DNA of 64,000 nt from Nitrospirota bacterium (lineage in GTDB: Bacteria > Nitrospirota > Thermodesulfovibrionia > Thermodesulfovibrionales > UBA6898): positions 81,695 to 145,694 of the forward strand of contig JAKAHR010000004.1 in NCBI GenBank assembly GCA_021825365.1, given 5' to 3'. The notes under the pieces are model-generated. The model was not told where the DNA came from. It searched no databases and saw nothing but the letters and a program-made list of their open reading frames with translations. A program made the position numbers and the translations under genes. Shown here in pieces: positions 26,719-35,168 of this stretch; within the stretch, counting starts at the first letter, position 1; the number at the start of each line of letters is the position of its first letter.

Positions 26719-26832
26719 CTGCGGTTAAGGGCAATCGGACGATATTCGGCGCTTCTCCGTGACGGCGGCAGACCTGTTGATTAAATAAAGATAATTTGAC
26801 ATTCAGCTGACAGGCGAATTAGAGTAAAACAT

Positions 26833-27123
26833 ATGTACGCCGGTCTGTATGCGGTTCCAAGAATAGATGAAAGAAGGACCTTTGTCGGCGCCATCGAGTA
26901 CTTCCTGCCCGCCCGTTCCCGCGAGTTTCTGCTCGGCTTGACCGTCAACATAAGCGATTCCGGACTCTGCATCAAGACTTCGGCTTCTCTTGGGGTGGGG
27001 GAAATAGTGGTGATACGAAATAAGCTTCCCGTGCCGTGCAAGAAGGCGGCGATCATGTGGGTCAGGAAAGATCCGAAGAACTTCTATAGGGCGGGACTTC
27101 GTTTCCTCAGGGACGGCCCCTGA
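26833..27123 (+). CDS. PilZ-domain protein
   Basis: A 96-residue single-domain c-di-GMP-binding candidate. The short N-terminal RR motif is in DERRTFVGAIEY and the second motif NISDSGLCIKT fits the PilZ (D/N)xSxxG pattern. The start is ATG 26833 with a TTGACA at 26796-26801. With an HD-GYP protein nearby (23233) it could be an effector of c-di-GMP, but the genes are not linked in an operon. Confidence 0.75.
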   Translation: MYAGLYAVPRIDERRTFVGAIEYFLPARSREFLLGLTVNISDSGLCIKTSASLGVGEIVVIRNKLPVPCKKAAIMWVRKDPKNFYRAGLRFLRDGP

Positions 27124-27141
27124 TGCGTCTTCCCTGCTGCA

Positions 27142-28767
27142 TCAGGATGTAAGGGCCTCCCGCGTCATCCGCTCCGCTGTCTCAAAGACCGCCTTCTTTC
27201 CTTCCACGGTCCTGGCCTCGATATAGAACCTTACCTTCGGCTCGGTGCCGGACGGACGTATCATGAGCCAGGAGCCGTCGTCAAAGACAAGCTTGGTGCC
27301 GTCCACGGTGATAACGTCCTTTACCGTGCGGCTATTCCCCCCGATGGTGAGTAAAGAGCCTTTCCGATATCTCTCCCGGATCACCGAGAGTTTCTTTGAG
27401 AGGGGCTCACCCACGAGCGACTTGTCGACGGATATGCCCGAGCGGTCAGGGTAATAATATCCGAACTCCTCCATAATGTCGTGGAGATAGGCGCTCAGGT
27501 TCCTGCCGGTAACCGCCATCATCTCGACGGCCAGGAGAAACCCGAAGAGCGCGTCTTTCTCCAGGGTGTGGTTGTACCCCGAAATGCCGTCAGACTCTTC
27601 GAAACAGACGATGGCCCGCTCGGGTGCGCCCTTCAGCATGTAGGGTCTGAAGTTCTTGAACCCCACCTTCGTCTCCCTCACCGGGATACCGAGCCTTTCG
27701 GCAACCGCGTTGACGAGATTGCTGGTGCCGACGGACTTGGCGACGACCCCCTTCATCCCCTTGTGGACACGAAGGAAATGCAGTGCCATCGCCCCGAAAT
27801 AGTTCATGGATATCTGCTCGGATCCGTCCGAAAAACGGATACGGTCACCGTCAGGGTCCATGATAACACCCAGCCGAAAGGCCGAGCCGCTGGCGGAGAG
27901 CACCGCCTCGACGCCGGCCATATTCTTCTCTGAAGGTTCAGGGGCAACGCCGCCGAATAGATAATCATCCCCGGTGCGGAGGTAACGGATATTTCCGCTT
28001 TCGCCGATGATCCTCTGCACGCGGCCCCTCGTCGAGCCGTGGACATTGTCGACGCAGATGAGGCAGTCCTGGTTGCGCACGAAGCTGCGTATCCTTTCCA
28101 GGTCAAGGGTCTTCCGTTCTTCCAGGTATCTGACATAGAGTCCGGTCAGATCAACCGCGGAAACCTCCCCCGGCATGGACGGCGACGGCTTCACCCCGTC
28201 CCGCATCATGGCATTGGCGATCTCTTCGATCTTCGCGGTGATCTCACTGCCTGCCGGTCCGCCGTCTGCCGGGTTGAATTTGAAGCCCGCGTAATTGGCC
28301 GGGTTGTGCGACGGCGTAAGGTTTATCGAACAGGCCGCACCGAGCATCTCGATGCCCGCCGAGAACTCGGGGGTAGGCGCCTCGCCGGCATACCACGTCC
28401 TGATGCCTTCCTTCTGGAGGAGACCGATCACCTCATGGGCAAAGGCATCGCCAAGGAACCGGTTATCGTGACCGACGATCACGCCCCGCCTCGTAACTTC
28501 CTCCATGTCCGAAACCCCCAGGGCATCCATCACCCGCCGGTCGCCGACCCTGAACATGCGGACAATGGCGGACGCAACGACCCGGACGTTGTTGAACGTA
28601 TACTCGGTTCCGATTTCCCCTCTCCAGCCGGATGTTCCGAAAACCACGTCAGCGGCCGCCTGGTTCTCCCTCGCAAATTTTTCAATAAGAGAAAGCATCG
28701 CCCTGTTATTCTCGACATCGGAAAGAATCGACTTCCAGCATGTGGCGGCATCAGGTAATCCCTGCAT
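27142..28767 (-). CDS. Phosphoglucomutase/phosphomannomutase family protein
   Basis: Cytoplasmic alpha-D-phosphohexomutase, 541 residues. The phosphoserine loop is NLTPSHNPANYAGFKFN, the magnesium loop is DPDGDRIRF, the sugar-binding loop is CFEESDGISGY, and the phosphate-binding loop near the C-terminus is IRPSGTEPKVRFY. FGTSGWRG near residue 43 is the family's opening motif. The start ATG 28767 has GGAGG upstream. It would interconvert glucose-1-P and glucose-6-P (or mannose equivalents), so it can act on the product of GlgP. Confidence 0.93.
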   Translation of the reverse strand: MQGLPDAATCWKSILSDVENNRAMLSLIEKFARENQAAADVVFGTSGWRGEIGTEYTFNNVRVVASAIVRMFRVGDRRVMDALGVSDMEEVTRRGVIVGHDNRFLGDAFAHEVIGLLQKEGIRTWYAGEAPTPEFSAGIEMLGAACSINLTPSHNPANYAGFKFNPADGGPAGSEITAKIEEIANAMMRDGVKPSPSMPGEVSAVDLTGLYVRYLEERKTLDLERIRSFVRNQDCLICVDNVHGSTRGRVQRIIGESGNIRYLRTGDDYLFGGVAPEPSEKNMAGVEAVLSASGSAFRLGVIMDPDGDRIRFSDGSEQISMNYFGAMALHFLRVHKGMKGVVAKSVGTSNLVNAVAERLGIPVRETKVGFKNFRPYMLKGAPERAIVCFEESDGISGYNHTLEKDALFGFLLAVEMMAVTGRNLSAYLHDIMEEFGYYYPDRSGISVDKSLVGEPLSKKLSVIRERYRKGSLLTIGGNSRTVKDVITVDGTKLVFDDGSWLMIRPSGTEPKVRFYIEARTVEGKKAVFETAERMTREALTS

Positions 28768-28906
28768 CAGGTCCTCCGCTCGTGAAGAATAGGATTATTG
28801 TATCACACGCCGGGAGAGTCGCGGAGAGGATCGACACCAAGGGTAGAGCGCGCGGAGACGCAGTGACGGTGGCCTGAGGGCTACAATGTTGTCAACAAGA
28901 AATTTA

Positions 28907-28935
28907 TTGACTTGCCGCCTCACGGCCCCTACAAT
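28907..28935 (+). promoter_or_regulatory. Candidate leaderless promoter for the HEAT membrane protein
   Basis: TTGACT (28907-28912), exactly 17 nt, TACAAT (28930-28935). The -10 box ends six bases before ATG 28942 and there is no Shine-Dalgarno between them. Confidence 0.6.
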
Positions 28936-28941
28936 AACGTC

Positions 28942-29559
28942 ATGAGCGGGGAGTCCTCCGGGGAGCGAAGGCTGCTCACACTCCTCTTCGCTGGGAAACA
29001 AGACGACTTAACACTTCCGGATCCAAAGGAGTTTGACGAAAACATCTCCATGTCCGAGGCCAGGTGGCTAACATACTTCACCGGCATCTTCATCGCCGGC
29101 GCCTCCTTGTTCTTTATCCGGCATTTTTTTCTGACCCCGCCCGAGAAGGCGATGCGGGAGTTCTATGCTGTTGAAAGCACCCGCCCTGAAGAGATAATAG
29201 ATCCGCTGATCCTTGCCGGCCGGAGGGTGGTACCCCTGCTGGTCCGGGAGGTCCCCAAAAAGGAGATGCCCCGCCGGAGGCAGGCGATCGCCGCGCTGGG
29301 CAATCTGGGAGACTGGCGTGCCATGCCTGTTCTTGAGACGATGCTCGCCGACACCTCGGAGCTCGACTGTTTCAGGGCAGACGCACTGGAGGCGATAGCG
29401 CTGATCGACAAGGACCTCGGCCACTTCTATGCGAAGAAATACGCTGAAAGCGACAGCGCCTACCTCGCCCGCTCGAGCAGGAACATCCTTTCAGGGGGAA
29501 GAGACTACCCGCTGTACCGCAGGTCCTTTTTCGACGCGCTCTACAAGGGGCATGAGTGA
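28942..29559 (+). CDS. HEAT-like repeat membrane protein
   Basis: A 205-residue protein with one transmembrane helix (about residues 43-63, YFTGIFIAGASLFFIRHFF) separating a short acidic N-terminus from a soluble domain. That domain carries HEAT-like helices (RRRQAIAALGNLGDWRAMPVLETML, FRADALEAIALIDKDLGHF). The start ATG 28942 is six bases after a TACAAT box; an upstream in-frame codon at 28912 lies in the promoter. Family unknown; probably a membrane-tethered protein-protein scaffold. Confidence 0.7.
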   Translation: MSGESSGERRLLTLLFAGKQDDLTLPDPKEFDENISMSEARWLTYFTGIFIAGASLFFIRHFFLTPPEKAMREFYAVESTRPEEIIDPLILAGRRVVPLLVREVPKKEMPRRRQAIAALGNLGDWRAMPVLETMLADTSELDCFRADALEAIALIDKDLGHFYAKKYAESDSAYLARSSRNILSGGRDYPLYRRSFFDALYKGHE

Positions 29560-29703
29560 CCGTCCGGCCCTCGGATACATCCCGAAGACGGCCCTTTGGG
29601 GTGCAAGGCGATCCCACCCTGCTTTCGGGCGGTTTCGCGCCTCCCTGCGCCGTGGTAAGATAATACCGGGCAGGCTGATTCACGAACAGGCAAGGAGGTT
29701 TCC

Positions 29704-29871
29704 ATGCCGGCATACGACTATGACTGCAAGGACTGCAACATCAGCTTCACCATATATGTCAGCATCCAGGAGCATGATTCCGGTGCCAAGATCAAATGCC
29801 CGCACTGCGGCAGCGACAACGTGATAAAGAAGATCAGCGGTTTTTTCGCCAAGACGACCAGAAAATCATAG
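29704..29871 (+). CDS. FmdB-like zinc-ribbon protein, 55 aa
   Basis: A short protein beginning MPAYDYDCKDCNISF with a second cysteine pair in KCPHCGSDNVIKKI. This C-x2-C...C-x2-C ribbon is typical of FmdB-family regulators, and the tail IKKISGFFAKTTRKS is also family-like. The start ATG 29704 is behind AAGGAGG. It is probably a transcription-related or assembly factor, but FmdB function is poorly defined. It sits alone between the HEAT membrane protein and the LeuB-type dehydrogenase. Confidence 0.85.
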   Translation: MPAYDYDCKDCNISFTIYVSIQEHDSGAKIKCPHCGSDNVIKKISGFFAKTTRKS

Positions 29872-30036
29872 GCGCGATTGTCCGGCCCGGCACGAACCGG
29901 GCATTTGTTCCTGACACTGTGTCCTTCCCGATGTTCCTTCCTTCCGACCGGGACTGCCGTTCCGGCCCTATTCAAAGGATAAGTTCAGGGGCAATATGAT
30001 AAAATAGAGGACTTTTTCAGCTATCAGGAGGATCCC

Positions 30037-31104
30037 ATGTCTAAAACCTATAATATTGCTGTTGTCCCCGGAGACGGCACCGGTCCCGAGGTTATTGCAG
30101 AAGGACTCAAGGTGCTCGGAGCTGCTGCTGTCAGGTTCGGTTTCAGGCTGAACCTCTCCACTTTCGACTTCGGCGGAGACCGATACCTGAAGACAGGGGA
30201 GGTGCTGCCGGAGGGCGCTGCCGACGAACTCAGAAAGTTTGACGCCATCTACCTCGGCGCGATCGGCCATCCTGATGTCAAGCCCGGGATTCTCGAAAAA
30301 GGAATCCTTCTGAGGCTCCGGTTCGAGCTCGACCAGTACGTGAACCTCAGGCCGGTGAAGCTGTTCCCCGGCGTAGATTGTCCGCTCAAGGACAAGGGGC
30401 CGGAGCATATTGATTTCGTGGTGGTGAGGGAAAATACGGAGGGGCTCTACGCGGGTGCGGGCGGCGTGCTCAAGAAAGGGACCCCGGATGAAGTCGCTAT
30501 CCAGGAATCCATCAATACGCGCAAGGGCGTCGAGAGGTGCATCCGCTATGCCTTCGAATACTGCGCCAGGCGGAAGAAGATGAACAAGCTCACTCTCTGC
30601 GGCAAGACCAATGTCCTGACCTTCGCCTTTGACCTCTGGGAGCGGACCTTCTATGAAGTCGCCCGGGAGTATCCGGCGATCAAACCGGACTACGCCCACG
30701 TTGACGCCATCACCATGTGGTTCGTGAAGAACCCCGAGTGGTTCGACGTCATCGTCACGGACAACATGTTCGGAGATATCATCACGGATCTGGGTGCGAT
30801 GATCCAGGGCGGCATGGGGATAGCGGCCGGAGGCAATATTAACCCCGAGGGGGTCTCGATGTTTGAGCCGATCGGCGGGTCAGCGCCCAAGTACAAGGGC
30901 AAGAATGTCATCAATCCCCTGGCAGCCATCTGCGCTGCCGGCATGATGCTCGAACACCTCGGGGAGGAGACTGCGGGAAAGACTGTCGAAAAGGCGGCGA
31001 TGGAGGTCACCGGCAGGCACATCAAGAGTCTCGCTGCCGGCCATATGGGACTCACCACGACGCAGGTGGGCGATCTCGTGGCAAACCTTACGGCGAAGCT
31101 CTAG
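30037..31104 (+). CDS. leuB: 3-isopropylmalate dehydrogenase (LeuB-type decarboxylating dehydrogenase)
   Basis: NAD-dependent beta-decarboxylating dehydrogenase of leucine biosynthesis. It has VVPGDGTGPEV at the N-terminus, YLGAIGHPDVKPGILEKGI, the substrate-arginine region LRFELDQYVNLRP, ENTEGLYAGAGG, the lysine in the HVDAITMWFV region, TDNMFGDIITDLGAMI with catalytic aspartates, and EPIGGSAPKYKGK. At 355 residues it is of normal length. The start ATG 30037 is preceded by AGGAGG. Isocitrate or tartrate dehydrogenases are relatives, but the GHPDV/ELDQY signature favours LeuB. There are no other leu genes beside it. Confidence 0.85.
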   Translation: MSKTYNIAVVPGDGTGPEVIAEGLKVLGAAAVRFGFRLNLSTFDFGGDRYLKTGEVLPEGAADELRKFDAIYLGAIGHPDVKPGILEKGILLRLRFELDQYVNLRPVKLFPGVDCPLKDKGPEHIDFVVVRENTEGLYAGAGGVLKKGTPDEVAIQESINTRKGVERCIRYAFEYCARRKKMNKLTLCGKTNVLTFAFDLWERTFYEVAREYPAIKPDYAHVDAITMWFVKNPEWFDVIVTDNMFGDIITDLGAMIQGGMGIAAGGNINPEGVSMFEPIGGSAPKYKGKNVINPLAAICAAGMMLEHLGEETAGKTVEKAAMEVTGRHIKSLAAGHMGLTTTQVGDLVANLTAKL

Positions 31105-31197
31105 ACAGGTCTCCCGAACACGCAGCGCGGGAACAAGGGGAAAGGACCTTTCCCTCAGAACCCTACTCCGGAAGACTTCCCGGGCCGGGAACGGGGA

Positions 31198-33447
31198 TCA
31201 GCCGGGGTTGTCCTTTTTTGACAACGCCTTCCTGAGGGCAAGAGCGATGTCGTAGCTGCCAAACGGCTTCTGGATAAACCCGTCGGCGCCTTCATTCATG
31301 AGATTTTCTATCCCCGCGTACCCATCCTGGCTGTACCCTGAACAGAGGACGACCTTCACCTCAGGCTTAATCGACTTCAGGAGCTGGAAAGCCTCTTTAC
31401 CGCTCATCTCGGGCATGATCATGTCGAGAATGACGAGGGATATCGCATCCTTCATCCTCCTGAACATGCCGAGCCCTTCGATACCGCCTCCGGCCAGCAG
31501 CACCCGGTAGCCGAGCCGCGTCAGCATGTCCTTGCTCATCTCTCCCACCGCGCTCTCGTCGTCGATGACCAGGATCGTTTCCGAGCCTTTCAGGGCCTCC
31601 CCCTCGAGCGGTGCAGTCTCCGCCACGCCCTTTACTACAGGGAGGTAGACGTTGACGAGTGTGCCCTCCCCCTGCTCGCTGTAGAGATTGATATGCCCTC
31701 CATGGTTGCTTACGATGGAATGAACGATATACAGCCCGAGGCCGGTGCCTTTTCCCGCCTCCTTGGTCGTAAAAAACGGGTCAAACACACGGTTCTGCGT
31801 CGCCTTCGACATGCCGACACCCGTGTCCGCAACGTAGAGTTTCAGGTGACCTGCCGGGGCGGGGCCTCCTGCGGACCTGTTTTCCTGTTCCGCCATCTCC
31901 ACCCCGATAGTCAACCTCCCCCCGTCCGCCATGGCGTCGCGCGCATTGATAGCCAGGTTGAGAATCACCTGCTGCATCTGGGAAGGATCAGCCATTATCC
32001 TCGGGAGGTCTTCGTCCGCCGCGGTGATTATCTCGATATTCTTCGGGATGCTTCTGCGGAGCAATTCAATGGAATTCCTGACGATATCATTCAGATCTAC
32101 GGACCTGACCTCCATCTTTTCCTTCCGGGTTATGGCGAGTATCTTCATCGCAAGATCGGCCCCGCGCTTTGCCGCATTATGGATCGTCGTTATGGGCCGG
32201 TAAAACGCATCTCCCATCTTTATCTCATCCAGCATCATTTCCGAATAACCGAGGATCGCTGCCAGGACGTTGTTGAAATCGTGCGCCATCCCGCCTGCCA
32301 GGGTGCCGACCGCCTCCAGTTTCTGGGACCTCAGCAGCCTCTCTTCCAGCCGTTTCTTCTCGGTTATGTCGATGATGTAACCGTCATACCCGCTGATCTC
32401 ACCGCGCGGGTCGAACGCCGGGTACAGGGACAGCAATATGGTAAGTTCAGGCTCGTTCCTGCCGACCGCCTTTTCCTCCTGATGGACTACGCCCCCCGCA
32501 GAGGCGCGCCGGAAAGAGTCAAGGGCCTCAGCCTCGCCCGAAAGGATGCTGTTAAACATGCCCACATCCCCGAACAAATCGCGGAACTTCGAGTTGGCCT
32601 CGATAATCGCCCCCTTCTCGTCGAGTCTGAAGATGGCGTGTTCCACTCTTTCGAATAACTCCCTCATCCTTTTTCCGGACGCCGTAAGGGCTGATTCCCT
32701 CTCCTTTATCGCCCTGCTCATCCTGTTGAAGGCGACGGAGAGTTCTCCTATTTCATCAGAGGATGAGATGTTCTCGACCTCGGGGAACTCTCCTTTTTCG
32801 AGCCTTTTCACCGCAAGGAAGAGCGCTGTGAGCGGCCTGGTGGCGAGGGTTATCAGGAAGAACACGGCAACGCTGCTGCCGAGCGTGAAGACCGCGGCAA
32901 GTATCAATCCATGTGCAACGACCTTCCCGACGGCTTCGTTCATCGCCGTCTTCGAGAAACCGAGTCTCACCGCGCCTATCTTTTCCCTGACCTGTCTCGG
33001 CTGGTTTCCCTCGTGGAGTATGTCGATGTCCGCCGCTGACCTTACCGTAAAGATCGGCGCGTAAAAAACGAACAGCTGCCCGTCATCAACCATGGATGCG
33101 GAAGAACCGGGCGGGGGAACCGGGGCCTTGCCGGAAATCGGCGCTCCGTCGTGGATCAGCAAGTTCATGCTGCTATCGAAAAAGGCTACCGAGGCCACCT
33201 CTGCATTCGCCCTGAGGGTAGATACGGCGCCGTTGAGCAACTCCGTGCTGCCCGACAGGATAGGCAGCTCTCCTGTCCGTGTCGCGAGGGCCGTAATCGC
33301 CTCGGCCCTCTTGATGATCTCGCTTCGTACGATCTCCTTCTCCGTCTTGATCGCGTCATAGGTGTAAACCGCCGATACGATGCCCAGGATCGGGAGTATC
33401 AGAAGGAGCGCCTTTTTTCTGAACGTCAGTCGCACAGGCTCCACCAC
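31198..33447 (-). CDS. Hybrid sensor histidine kinase with receiver domain
   Basis: A 749-residue membrane kinase. TM1 is near residues 13-30, a periplasmic sensor 31-175, TM2 176-200, and HAMP follows (TRPLTALFLAVKRLEKGEFPEV). A PAS domain (about 265-375) precedes the phosphoacceptor helix GGMAHDFNNVLAAILGYSEMM, which is the HisKA variant with HDFNN. The HATPase has NLAINARDAM, DTGVGMS and GKGTGLGLYIV. A C-terminal REC domain carries VIDDE and the aspartate in LVILDMIMPEM. It follows the substrate-binding gene 97 bases downstream on the same strand, so the binding protein may present its ligand to this kinase. Confidence 0.93.
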   Translation of the reverse strand: MVEPVRLTFRKKALLLILPILGIVSAVYTYDAIKTEKEIVRSEIIKRAEAITALATRTGELPILSGSTELLNGAVSTLRANAEVASVAFFDSSMNLLIHDGAPISGKAPVPPPGSSASMVDDGQLFVFYAPIFTVRSAADIDILHEGNQPRQVREKIGAVRLGFSKTAMNEAVGKVVAHGLILAAVFTLGSSVAVFFLITLATRPLTALFLAVKRLEKGEFPEVENISSSDEIGELSVAFNRMSRAIKERESALTASGKRMRELFERVEHAIFRLDEKGAIIEANSKFRDLFGDVGMFNSILSGEAEALDSFRRASAGGVVHQEEKAVGRNEPELTILLSLYPAFDPRGEISGYDGYIIDITEKKRLEERLLRSQKLEAVGTLAGGMAHDFNNVLAAILGYSEMMLDEIKMGDAFYRPITTIHNAAKRGADLAMKILAITRKEKMEVRSVDLNDIVRNSIELLRRSIPKNIEIITAADEDLPRIMADPSQMQQVILNLAINARDAMADGGRLTIGVEMAEQENRSAGGPAPAGHLKLYVADTGVGMSKATQNRVFDPFFTTKEAGKGTGLGLYIVHSIVSNHGGHINLYSEQGEGTLVNVYLPVVKGVAETAPLEGEALKGSETILVIDDESAVGEMSKDMLTRLGYRVLLAGGGIEGLGMFRRMKDAISLVILDMIMPEMSGKEAFQLLKSIKPEVKVVLCSGYSQDGYAGIENLMNEGADGFIQKPFGSYDIALALRKALSKKDNPG

Positions 33448-33502
33448 GGCAGTGAGGTCTTATCCGGCTTGTTCATCCACGTCCTCTCCTGGTTCATCTG
33501 TT

Positions 33503-33539
33503 CCCCGCAGGCCGGACACTGCTTTGCAGGCCGGCGGGG
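33503..33539 (-). terminator. GC-rich hairpin between two operon genes
   Basis: CCCCGC (33503-33508) pairs with GCGGGG (33534-33539), with GGCC/GGCC inside. It lies just after the substrate-binding gene. There is no T-run; it could attenuate or stabilise the transcript. Confidence 0.35.
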
Positions 33540-33544
33540 CACTC

Positions 33545-34444
33545 CTACGGGTACACCTTCCTGGCCTTCCTCATGAGTTCGCCGGAGATGGGGATATTCA
33601 TCTTTTCGGCGGTGGTCATATTAAGGTACATCTCGAATTTCTGGGGAGGCGATGGCGGAATCCGCCCCATGTCCATGCCGCGCATCGCATTCGTCGCCCC
33701 CTCCCCGATATGTCTTCCTACATTCACCGGGTCGAATACCAGGGCCAGGAGCGCTCCCTGCCGCACATTTTTTTCGGATACCCCCAGGATGGGGATGCCC
33801 CGCCTGAATGAGAAGAGGTAGATTTCCTCCAGCGCGGAGCTCGTCAGCAGAGAAACGTCCGGCAGCAGCATGATCGCGTCAGCGCGGTCGAGCTGCTTTA
33901 CGGTCTCGACCAGCTCGAAGGAACTCCTCACCTTGTGGGAGACTACCTGCGAATCCCCCGCACTTTCCACCGCCCTGAGCAGGTCGGCGCTTCCGACGAC
34001 AGCGATGCGCTTCAGGGACGGCAGATACTTGCGGGCAACAGCCACATACTCCCTGACCGGGGTCGCCATATAGAACCCGGTCGTATTCGGCCTGTTGACT
34101 ACCGGAGGCGAGATGACAAGATCATAAATGACAGGAATGGAAGAAGGCAGCCGGAGGGCCTCCTCCAAGGCGTCCTTGCCGAGGGCGACCACCACCTTGG
34201 CGTCCTCCTTCGCAGCGATGCCCCTCAGCCTGTCCTTCACACTCGAGGGGGGATATACCTTCACGGGAGTGTCAAGGGTTTCCCTGATACCCGAAATGAT
34301 ATGGGCCACCGGGGCGAGCTGGGTGTCGCCGATAACGATCACCTCAACAGACTCCGCGGATACGGCAAAAAAGAGGACAGCAAAAAGGACTGCAGGAAGA
34401 ATGAATCGCCCCGCAACTATTCTGTTACCCTTCCCCCCAAACAT
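33545..34444 (-). CDS. ABC transporter substrate-binding-like protein (TrpX/ABC_sub_bind)
   Basis: A 299-residue exported protein with an N-terminal hydrophobic signal (PAVLFAVLFFAVSAESV). The fold is the type-I periplasmic-binding ABC_sub_bind family, with VVALGKDALEEAL, IPVIYDLVISPPVVN, KRIAVVGSADLLRAV, DAIMLLPDVSLLTSSALEE and VFDPVNVGRHIGE. There are no permease or ATPase genes beside it; instead a hybrid sensor kinase follows. It therefore probably serves as an extracytoplasmic ligand sensor for that kinase rather than as a transporter. The ligand is unknown. Confidence 0.85.
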   Translation of the reverse strand: MFGGKGNRIVAGRFILPAVLFAVLFFAVSAESVEVIVIGDTQLAPVAHIISGIRETLDTPVKVYPPSSVKDRLRGIAAKEDAKVVVALGKDALEEALRLPSSIPVIYDLVISPPVVNRPNTTGFYMATPVREYVAVARKYLPSLKRIAVVGSADLLRAVESAGDSQVVSHKVRSSFELVETVKQLDRADAIMLLPDVSLLTSSALEEIYLFSFRRGIPILGVSEKNVRQGALLALVFDPVNVGRHIGEGATNAMRGMDMGRIPPSPPQKFEMYLNMTTAEKMNIPISGELMRKARKVYP

Positions 34445-34482
34445 GTGCCTTACCCCGTCACCCGCTGCATAGAAATTGCCCT

Positions 34483-34511
34483 ATTATATATATACAAGGT
34501 AAAAACCTCAA
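34483..34511 (-). promoter_or_regulatory. Promoter for the binding-protein/kinase operon
   Basis: On the minus strand TTGAGG (complement 34506-34511) is followed after 17 nt by TATAAT (complement 34483-34488). The leader to ATG 34444 is about 32 nt. Confidence 0.6.
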
Positions 34512-35065
34512 TCCTTCGCAGGCTCGCTCACGAAAAAAAGCAGGACCGTCGAACAGAAGATGATGAACGCGCCGAGATAGAATATCGACTCCAGTCCGTA
34601 AAACTTCGCCAGATATCCCCCCAGGGTAAACCCGACGGCCGTGAATACGCTCACCAGGGCATTGAACCTCCCGATCTCAGACCCCCGGCTTTCAACCTTG
34701 GTAAGGTCAGCCAGGAGCGAGCCCCGTATGGTCATGCTCACCGCGTTCGTGACGCCCAGGAGCGCCTGCAGGGTATATATCTGATAGGTCTGATCAATGA
34801 CCGTGTAACACAAAAGGATCACCGCGTCCGCATAGGCTGCCGCAAAGAGAAAGGGTCTTCTCCCGAGCCTGTCCGAGTAATGCCCGACATAATACGAGGC
34901 AGCGGCCTGCACCAGTATCATGATACTGAAGGCGAACCCCAGCTTCTCCAGCCCCCCGCTCACCTTCGCGACGTACAGGGCGTAAAACGGGCCGATCATG
35001 CCATAGACAACACCCCAGACCGAATTCACCAGCGTGAAGACAAGAAGGCTGTGGAGCTTTCTCAT
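34508..35065 (-). CDS. Half-size major facilitator protein (six TM)
   Basis: A 185-residue protein resembling the N-terminal half of an MFS transporter. Six hydrophobic helices are present and the MFS motif A is seen as GHYSDRLGRRPFLF between helices 2 and 3. The protein stops after helix 6 (FVSEPAKD). Reading on past the stop meets TAA within ten codons, so no second half follows. It would need to dimerise to transport. It lies downstream of the geopeptide maturase gene on the same strand, so export of a modified peptide is the obvious guess. Confidence 0.75.
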   Translation of the reverse strand: MRKLHSLLVFTLVNSVWGVVYGMIGPFYALYVAKVSGGLEKLGFAFSIMILVQAAASYYVGHYSDRLGRRPFLFAAAYADAVILLCYTVIDQTYQIYTLQALLGVTNAVSMTIRGSLLADLTKVESRGSEIGRFNALVSVFTAVGFTLGGYLAKFYGLESIFYLGAFIIFCSTVLLFFVSEPAKD

Positions 35066-35168
35066 CGCGCACCCGTAAGGTCCCGCGCATGCCCGGTCAG
35101 GGCGATTGCAGACCGGACTCGTCCGTTGCGTGTGCCGACAGGAATAACTTCGCCCTCTTCATGCAGAA

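Noticed and set aside
34440..34508. A second half of the MFS transporter after a recoded stop
   Set aside because: Past the TGA the frame reaches TAA within ten codons and no transmembrane helix follows.
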